From the NCBI RefSeq assembly GCF_900090265.1, contig NZ_LT607752.1, positions 5,524,001-5,588,000 on the forward strand: a stretch of DNA of 64,000 bases, read 5' to 3'. The DNA is from Micromonospora rifamycinica (GTDB lineage Bacteria > Actinomycetota > Actinomycetes > Mycobacteriales > Micromonosporaceae). This document shows positions 58,959 to 64,000 of the stretch, piece after piece. A program made the position numbers and the translations under genes. The notes below the pieces were generated by a model. The model made no database searches. It was given only the letters and a program-made list of their open reading frames with translations, and was not told the origin of the DNA. The first letter of the stretch is position 1; every line of letters begins with the position of its first letter.

Positions 58959-59887
58959 CGGATGCCCGCCTTCCCGGCCGTCAGCTCCAGGAAGACCCGT
59001 TCCAGGTCGGGCCGTTCCGGGGTCAGTTCGTGCAGCTCGACCTTCGCGGCCAGCGCGGCCCGGCCGATCGCCGGGGCCTCCAGCCCGCTGACCAGCAGCA
59101 CGCCGTGCTCGTCGGTCTCCACCGTCGCGGACTGCTCGCGCAGCGCCACGGCCAACTCCTCGGCCTGCGGAGTGCGTACCCGCACCCGGCCGCCCTGCGC
59201 CATCGAGCCGAGCACCTGCTCCACCGGCCCCTGCCGGATCAGCTTGCCGGCCGCGATGATCACCACGTCGTCGGCGAGGAGCTGCATCTCGGAGAGCAGG
59301 TGGCTGGAGACCAGCACCGTGCGCCCCTCGTGGGCCAGCCCCTTGAGGAAGCCCCGCATCCAGCGGATGCCCTCCGGGTCGAGACCGTTGGCCGGCTCGT
59401 CGAGGATCAGCACCCGGGGGTCACCGAGCATCGCGGCGGCGATACCGAGCCGCTGCTTCATGCCCAGCGAGTAGCCCTTGAACTTGCGCTTCGCCGCCGG
59501 GGTGAGCCCGACCAGGGCCAACGCCTCGTCGGCCCGGCTCCTGGGCAGACCGGCCGCCGCGCAGATCACCCGCAGGTGGTTGATGCCGGTACGGCCCTTG
59601 TGCGCGCTGGACGCCTCCAGCACCGCGCCCACGTGCCGCAGCGGGTCGGTCAGGTCGGCGTACCGCCGGCCGCCGATGGTCGCCGTCCCACCGGACGGGG
59701 TGACCAGGTTCAGCAGCATCCGCAGGGTGGTCGTCTTGCCTGCCCCGTTCGGGCCGAGGAAGCCGGTCACCCGACCGGGCTCGACCGTGAAGGACAGGTT
59801 GTCGACCGCCCGTACGTTCTTGTACTGCTTGGTCAACCCGGACACGACGATCTGGCCGGTGCTGGGGCTCCACTGCCCGTCGGACAT
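58955..59887 (-). CDS. ABC transporter ATP-binding protein
   Basis: A 310-residue ATPase. Walker A is GFLGPNGAGKTTTLRML (about 41-57), signature YSLGMKQRLGIAAAML, Walker B VLILDEPANGLDP and the switch His in VSSHLLSEM. The ~80-residue C-terminal domain is of the type seen in antibiotic or bacitracin-like exporters (ABC-2). It is the first gene of the pair. The signature has SLGMK in place of LSGGQ, as is usual in this group. Confidence 0.92.
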   Translation of the reverse strand: MSDGQWSPSTGQIVVSGLTKQYKNVRAVDNLSFTVEPGRVTGFLGPNGAGKTTTLRMLLNLVTPSGGTATIGGRRYADLTDPLRHVGAVLEASSAHKGRTGINHLRVICAAAGLPRSRADEALALVGLTPAAKRKFKGYSLGMKQRLGIAAAMLGDPRVLILDEPANGLDPEGIRWMRGFLKGLAHEGRTVLVSSHLLSEMQLLADDVVIIAAGKLIRQGPVEQVLGSMAQGGRVRVRTPQAEELAVALREQSATVETDEHGVLLVSGLEAPAIGRAALAAKVELHELTPERPDLERVFLELTAGKAGIR

Positions 59888-60037
59888 CGTTCTCCTCCCG
59901 TGCGGCGGCGCGTCGCGCGCCGCATCCTGCGGCGCCGTTGCGGAACGCGCCGCTGCCAGCCTGGCTGGTCAGGTCAAGTTACGCCATCAGCCCCGGTCGG
60001 TAGGTCCTACTCCGCCTCAGGCAGGAGCGGGTCGTCC

Positions 60038-60703
60038 TCAGGGACGAGGCGTGGGCGGCAGCGCGACCCAGGTGGCGCGGGCCCGGCCGAGCAGCCGGCC
60101 GGCGTCGTCGTGGAGGCTGGTGTGCACCACCGCCAGGCGTCCCTCGGCGCTGACCACCGCCCCGGTGACCACGCACTCCTCACCCGGCCCGGGCAGCACG
60201 TCGAGGGTCACCGCGATCCGGCCCAGCACGTACGGCCGGCCGGGAGCGATCACCGCCCAGCCGCCGGGGCAGTCCAGCGCCGCCCAGACCGTCGGCGCGG
60301 TCACCCGCGGCGGTGTGCGCCACGCCGCGGCCGTCCGGCCGTCCGGCAGCCGGCCGGGGAAGATCCGCAGGCCGTCCGGGTGCTCCGGGCCGCAGACGTA
60401 ACAGCCGGGGAAGGGGTGGTCGCGCAGGCCCGGGTAGCCGGCCGAGGCGGCGCGTGCGGTCGCCGGGTCGACCGGGGGGACCGGGGCGGGCGGGTCGCCG
60501 GCCGGGCGCACCTCGGCGACCAGCTGCCCGTCCGGGTCGTACACGTCGCCGTCGGTGAGGGTGAGCGGGGTGTCCAGCGGCGGCGGGCGACGCAGCGTCA
60601 CCTCGACGGGCCGGTCCGGGTCGTACGCCCCGGCGAAGACTCCGGCGCTCCAGCCGCCGTTGCCCGAGCCGGGCGGCCCGTTGTACCGGGATTCGACGAT
60701 CAT
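60038..60703 (-). CDS. Hotdog-fold thioesterase-like protein
   Basis: A 221-residue protein. It begins MIVESRYNGPPGSGNGGWSAG, like acyl-CoA-binding hotdog proteins where the Asn-Gly-Gly segment lines the pocket; FPGCYVCGPEHPDGLRIFPG lies in the middle, and the second half has PTVWAALDCPGGWA and the strands of a hotdog domain. The likely reaction is hydrolysis of, or binding to, an acyl-CoA; no experimental family name is certain. It diverges from the olsB-like gene. Confidence 0.65.
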   Translation of the reverse strand: MIVESRYNGPPGSGNGGWSAGVFAGAYDPDRPVEVTLRRPPPLDTPLTLTDGDVYDPDGQLVAEVRPAGDPPAPVPPVDPATARAASAGYPGLRDHPFPGCYVCGPEHPDGLRIFPGRLPDGRTAAAWRTPPRVTAPTVWAALDCPGGWAVIAPGRPYVLGRIAVTLDVLPGPGEECVVTGAVVSAEGRLAVVHTSLHDDAGRLLGRARATWVALPPTPRP

Positions 60704-60870
60704 CGCCCCTCCACTGCCTCATCGTCCGGCCCCGGGACGGCCGGACGCCCGCAGGCAGCCTCGCATGTGCCCACGCAGGTCACCGTGGGGGGCCGGTCCG
60801 CCGACCGGCGTTCACCGGATCGACACCCGTCCCCGGGCACCCGGCAACCCGGGGCACCTACACAGGTCCC

Positions 60871-61650
60871 ATGGCTGTTCTGCATGCCGCTGGCGCACCC
60901 CTGACGACCAGTGGATACACCCTGCTGATCGCCGACGACCCGACCCAGGTCGCGGCCGCGCAACGCCTGCGCCACGAGGTGTTCGCCACCGAACTCGGCG
61001 CGACCCTGCGCCCGGGCGTCGCCGGACTCGACGCCGACGACCTCGACGTCCACTGCGACCACCTGATCGTCCGGGAGGAGCGCACCGGCGCGGTGGTCGG
61101 CACCTACCGGCTGCTGCCACCGGGCCGGACCGACCGCCGGTACGCCGCCGGTGAGTTCGACCTGACCGCGCTGGACCCGCTGCGCGACCTGCTGGTCGAG
61201 ACGGGTCGCTCCTGCGTCCACCCGGACCACCGCTCCGGCGCGGTGATCAACCTGATGTGGGCCGGGCTGACCCGCTACCTGCACCTGCGCGGCTCCAACT
61301 GGCTCGGCGGCTGCGCCTCGGTGCCGGTCGACGACGGCGGCCGGGCCGCCGCCGAGGCGTGGGCGCTGGCCCGGGCCGGGCAGCTCGCGCCGCCGTTGCT
61401 GCGGGTCCGCCCGCTGCGGCCCTGGTTCGCCGAGCCGGGCGCGGCGGCTGCGGAGACCGCCGTCGGGGATTCCGCCGGTCGGGCGCGGATCCCGTCCCTG
61501 CTGCGCGGTTACCTGCGGCTGGGCGCGTGGATCGCCGGTGAGCCGGCGTACGACCCGGATTTCCGCTGCGCGGACTTCTACGTGCTCTTCTCGCTGGACC
61601 GGATGAACCCGCGCTACCTGCGGCACTTCCTGGGCGGGGCGGCGCGGTGA
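60871..61650 (+). CDS. olsB: L-ornithine N-alpha-acyltransferase-like protein
   Basis: A 259-residue GNAT-fold acyltransferase of the OlsB/PEP-CTERM-acyltransferase type. YTLLIADDPTQVAAAQRLRHEVFATELG, DDLDVHCDHLIVREE, VGTYRLLPP, ETGRSCVHPDHRSGAVINLMWAGL and NPRYLRHFLG are family features. It would acylate ornithine with 3-hydroxyacyl-ACP to make lyso-ornithine lipid. It overlaps by 4 bases an acyl-glycerol-phosphate-acyltransferase-like gene, the OlsA partner. The name is inferred from the pair. Confidence 0.78.
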   Translation: MAVLHAAGAPLTTSGYTLLIADDPTQVAAAQRLRHEVFATELGATLRPGVAGLDADDLDVHCDHLIVREERTGAVVGTYRLLPPGRTDRRYAAGEFDLTALDPLRDLLVETGRSCVHPDHRSGAVINLMWAGLTRYLHLRGSNWLGGCASVPVDDGGRAAAEAWALARAGQLAPPLLRVRPLRPWFAEPGAAAAETAVGDSAGRARIPSLLRGYLRLGAWIAGEPAYDPDFRCADFYVLFSLDRMNPRYLRHFLGGAAR

Positions 61651-62573
61651 GCGCCGAGTTGTGGCGGCCGACCGCCGGCTGTGGCCCGGCCTGCCTGCCC
61701 GGGGTCCGGCGGGCGCAGGTGTCGCCGGCCCGCCGGGTGGCCCGGTTGCTGGGGGTGCTCGGCATGGTGCTGGTCGGGGCCGGCGTGGTCGTCCTGCTGC
61801 CGGTGCTGCCGGCGGCGGAGCGGGCGGCGGTGGTCCGGAGCTGGGCGCGGGGGACCGCCGGGGCGCTCGGGGTGCGGCTGGCGGTGCGCGGGCGGCTGCC
61901 CCGGCGACGGGCGCTGCTGGTCGCCAACCACGTCTCCTGGCTGGACATCCTCGCGGTGCTGGCGGTCGCGCCGGCCCGGCTGCTGGCCAAGCGGGAGGTC
62001 CGGCGCTGGCCGGTGCTGGGGCTGCTGGCCCGTGCCGGCGGCGCGCTCTTCGTCGACCGGTCGCGGCCCCGGGAGCTGCCGCACACGGTGGCCCGGATCG
62101 CGGCCACCCTGCGGGCCGGTCACCCGGTCGCCGTCTTCCCCGAGGGTACGACCTGGTGCGGCGTCGCGCCGTCGGCCGACTGCCGGCCGCGCCGGGGGTT
62201 CCGCCCGGCGGTCTTCCAGGCGGCGATCGACGCCGGGGCACCGGTGGTGCCGCTGCGGATCAGCTACCGCTCTGCTACCACCGGGGCGACGACCACCACC
62301 GCCGCCTTCCTCGGCGACGAGACCCTGTGGCGCTCGGTACGGCGGGTGCTGGCCGCCCGGGACCTGGTGGTCGACGTCGCGGTGACCGCCGCCCTGCACC
62401 CCGCCCCCGGCGCGGACCGCCGGTTGCTGGCCCGGACCGCCGAGTCGGCCGTGCACCTGCTCCCGCCCCGCCTGATCCCCGGCCGCCCCACCCTGGCCGT
62501 AGTCGGCCCGGTGGGCGTGCCCGGTTCGGTGTCCGCGCCGGCCGCCGGGGCGGGCCTCGGCCTGGCCGCCTGA
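61647..62573 (+). CDS. PlsC/OlsA-like O-acyltransferase
   Basis: A 308-residue membrane-bound acyltransferase. A membrane segment at about 34-57 precedes the catalytic NHVSWLD (H-x4-D, about 94-100), then GALFVDRSRPRELP and VFPEGTTWCG, the glycerol-phosphate-binding blocks. Coupled to the olsB-like gene (GTGA), it probably adds the second acyl chain to lyso-ornithine lipid; ordinary lysophosphatidate acylation is the alternative. GTG 61647 is the start. Confidence 0.82.
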   Translation: MSAELWRPTAGCGPACLPGVRRAQVSPARRVARLLGVLGMVLVGAGVVVLLPVLPAAERAAVVRSWARGTAGALGVRLAVRGRLPRRRALLVANHVSWLDILAVLAVAPARLLAKREVRRWPVLGLLARAGGALFVDRSRPRELPHTVARIAATLRAGHPVAVFPEGTTWCGVAPSADCRPRRGFRPAVFQAAIDAGAPVVPLRISYRSATTGATTTTAAFLGDETLWRSVRRVLAARDLVVDVAVTAALHPAPGADRRLLARTAESAVHLLPPRLIPGRPTLAVVGPVGVPGSVSAPAAGAGLGLAA

Positions 62574-62808
62574 GGGTCGGCGGGGTGCGGCGTGCCGTCG
62601 AGGCGGGTGGTGGTGATCGTCCGTCCGTAGGCGAAACGGGCCGCCAGGTGCGGGGACGACCCTGGCCACTCCGCCGCGCGGGGTGACCCTGACAGGTCTG
62701 CCTCCGAGTCAGGTATGACGCTGCGGCATGAATATGACGGACAGGAATACTCGTCCGCCGGATAGGACCCTCTGCTGAATGCGGGTCGGGTCGCCGGACG
62801 GAACACGC

Positions 62809-62843
62809 AAGGGACCACCCGGCAGCGTGCCGGGAGGTCCCTT
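62809..62843. terminator. Terminator hairpin downstream of the DUF397 gene
   Basis: AAGGGACC-A-CCCGGCA (62809-62824) pairs with TGCCGGG-A-GGTCCCTT (62828-62843): a 15-bp stem with one A/A mismatch and a 3-base loop, 14 bases after the DUF397 stop; it can serve the convergent olsA-like gene too. The rest of 62574-62856 shows no gene. Confidence 0.75.
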
Positions 62844-62856
62844 CAGCGTCGGTCGG

Positions 62857-63045
62857 TCAGTGCCGCTTGGCGAACCCGACGAAGGACCGCCAGGTCTCCG
62901 GATCGAAGGCGAGCACCGGGCCGGACGGGTCCTTGCTGTCGCGGACAGCCACGATGCCAGCCAGGTTGTCGGCCACCTCGACGCAGTCGCCACCGTTGCT
63001 GCCACTCTTGGTGCTCTTGCGCCACTGCGCGCCGGTCAGGTCCAT
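62857..63045 (-). CDS. DUF397 family protein
   Basis: A 62-residue protein of the actinomycete DUF397 type: AQWRKSTKSGSNGGDCVEVA, VAVRDSKDPSGPVLAF and WRSFV are the standard blocks. ATG 63045 matches the family start and overlaps the XRE gene by 10 bases. XRE-DUF397 pairs are numerous in Streptomyces and Micromonospora and some act as toxin-antitoxin-like or developmental regulators (BldB/WhiJ-type); this pair's role is unknown. Confidence 0.9.
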   Translation of the reverse strand: MDLTGAQWRKSTKSGSNGGDCVEVADNLAGIVAVRDSKDPSGPVLAFDPETWRSFVGFAKRH

Positions 63046-63803
63046 GCTCTTGCCGCTTCTCTCAGGAGTTCCACGGATCGCCCTCGGGGTAGAGCCTCGC
63101 TGCGAATGCGCTCCCAACGTCGTTCAAGGGTACCAAGCTGCGATGGCTGCTCAATGATCTGCGCATGTGCCTGGCTGTCTACATGCGCCACTCGTGTGCC
63201 GTCGGAGAGGTCGGCGATGGTGAAGGGTCCATTCAGCCCCGGGTACGCCGTTGTCTCGCGCGGCACGATGTGGAACTCAACGCTCGGCAGGTCGGCGCAC
63301 TCACTCAGATGGGCGAGCTGGGCTGCCATGACTGATCGGTCTGTGGTGATGGGGCGATCAAGCACGGCTTGATCCACTACTGTCACGAGCAGGGGTGCGC
63401 GTTCACGGGTCAGGATCGCTTGTCGGGCCATGCGGGCGGAGACCAGGTCGTCCACCTCGGAGGGTGTCAGTGCCTCCCAGGCCAGCGTCGCTCGCGCGTA
63501 CGCCTCGGTCTGGAGCAGGCCGGGTATCCAGGCGAGTTGGAAGGCGCGCAATGCGACGGCCTCGCGCTCCACGTCGACCCACCGACGGAACCACGCCGGT
63601 TCTCGCCGCTTGAGTACGTCCGGCCACAGGTGTTCCACCTCGCGTTCGAGGATCGATGCGACCTGGGCGCGGTGGCGTGTCTGCGGGATACGTCCGGGGT
63701 TCGCCCACTTGGCTGCTGTCTTCGGGTCGACGCCGATCTGAGCTGCGAGGCTATCTGCCGTCTGGCCCGTCGCCGCCATCGCCTCGACCACCGCGTGGTT
63801 CAT
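63036..63803 (-). CDS. XRE-family regulator with DUF5753-type C-terminal domain
   Basis: A 255-residue regulator. The HTH is near residues 5-60 (MAATGQTADSLAAQIGVDPKTAAKWANPGRIP). The rest matches the DUF5753 pattern: FQLAWIPGLLQTEAYARATL, RMARQAILTRERAPLLVTVVDQAVL, HLSECADLPSVEFHIVP, FTIADLSDG. ATG 63803 has AGGAAGG upstream. Its codons are less GC-biased than most genes here. It is upstream of, and overlaps, its DUF397 partner. Confidence 0.88.
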   Translation of the reverse strand: MNHAVVEAMAATGQTADSLAAQIGVDPKTAAKWANPGRIPQTRHRAQVASILEREVEHLWPDVLKRREPAWFRRWVDVEREAVALRAFQLAWIPGLLQTEAYARATLAWEALTPSEVDDLVSARMARQAILTRERAPLLVTVVDQAVLDRPITTDRSVMAAQLAHLSECADLPSVEFHIVPRETTAYPGLNGPFTIADLSDGTRVAHVDSQAHAQIIEQPSQLGTLERRWERIRSEALPRGRSVELLREAARAWT

Positions 63804-63819
63804 CCGCTGCCTTCCTGAA

Positions 63820-63832
63820 ACGTTCTGAACGT
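63820..63832. promoter_or_regulatory. Palindrome upstream of the XRE gene
   Basis: ACGTTC-T-GAACGT (63820-63832), a perfect 13-bp dyad 17 bases before the XRE start. An autoregulatory operator is likely by position. Confidence 0.5.
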
Positions 63833-64000
63833 CTACAGAAGATATTGCAACGCTGTGTGATGATTCCGCAACCCTGGGCAAGGTGGGTGGAGAACGGCGC
63901 GGTCGGTGGAGGTGGAGTCCGGTGGCCGCGTACGTCGGGGCTGGTTCCACACCGTGGGGTGTCGGGGCCGGCTTCGCGGGGGGACGCTCCTCTCCCTCAC
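63833..64000. other. Right edge, AT-richer promoter region then unassigned sequence
   Basis: 63833-63890 is AT-rich with a possible minus-strand promoter for the XRE gene. From about 63888 a plus-strand frame is open to the edge, but it has no recognisable product and no clear ribosome site, so I do not call a gene. Confidence 0.4.

Noticed and set aside
1..64000. CRISPR array, prophage, transposase or biosynthetic gene cluster
   Set aside because: No spaced direct repeats of CRISPR type, no integrase or transposase motifs, no NRPS/PKS or RiPP core genes were seen; repeats found are tandem satellites or palindromes.

Overview
The window is very GC-rich chromosomal DNA from an actinomycete, most likely a Micromonospora or close relative in the Micromonosporaceae. 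The markers are two WhiB proteins, SigR/RsrA, the 24-residue ribosomal protein bL37, the fused 2-oxoglutarate enzyme Kgd, nickel superoxide dismutase with its own peptidase, DUF5709, DUF6104 and XRE/DUF397 genes, and frequent GTG starts with 4-base (GTGA/ATGA) gene overlaps. I saw no rRNA, tRNA, CRISPR array, insertion sequence, prophage or plasmid gene. The genus is an inference.

Left third (1-28 kb): a partial GT2 glycosyltransferase with a GT-C membrane glycosyltransferase, a degenerate-kinase membrane protein, glpK diverging from a PRPP synthetase gene, a two-component system, two HATPase anti-sigma-type proteins, a GT4 glycosyltransferase, an EamA-like membrane protein, then hisN, aroA and rsgA (rsgA apparently starts at CTG). 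A SRAP protease, a WhiB protein and an alpha/beta hydrolase follow. Next come sigR-rsrA with a predicted SigR-dependent promoter and a long-form start, the tiny bL37 gene, a biotinyl/lipoyl carrier, a TetR/MFS efflux pair, a TPR protein, a SIS protein and pdtaS.

Middle (28-46 kb): a four-gene extracellular-polysaccharide locus (GT2, GH26-like, two GT-C enzymes) whose parts are paralogous to the two genes at the left edge. Then a sulfate-assimilation operon (leader peptide, sulfite reductase, zinc ribbon, cysH, CbiX-like chelatase), wblE/whiB1 with two CRP-like sites, a lipid kinase, the sodN operon diverging from sodX, malic enzyme and a zinc-type dehydrogenase.

Right third (44-64 kb): twin lipoprotein hydrolases, ackA-pta, a polysaccharide deacetylase-GT2 fusion, DUF6104, two long perfect palindromes, a G-rich minisatellite, kgd, an ABC transporter, a hotdog protein, an olsB/olsA-like pair for ornithine lipids, and an XRE/DUF397 pair at the edge.

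Three themes link the regions: envelope and polysaccharide building (three GT2, three GT-C, one GT4, one GH26, ornithine lipid), redox and sulfur control (SigR/RsrA, two WhiB clusters, NiSOD, sulfite and APS reductases), and many small satellite repeats or palindromes placed at gene ends. No strong case for a wholly new multi-gene system was found. The least explained signals are the 48-bp palindromes near kgd, the paired inverted repeats between hisN and rsgA, and the sodN-acetyltransferase-anti-sigma operon.
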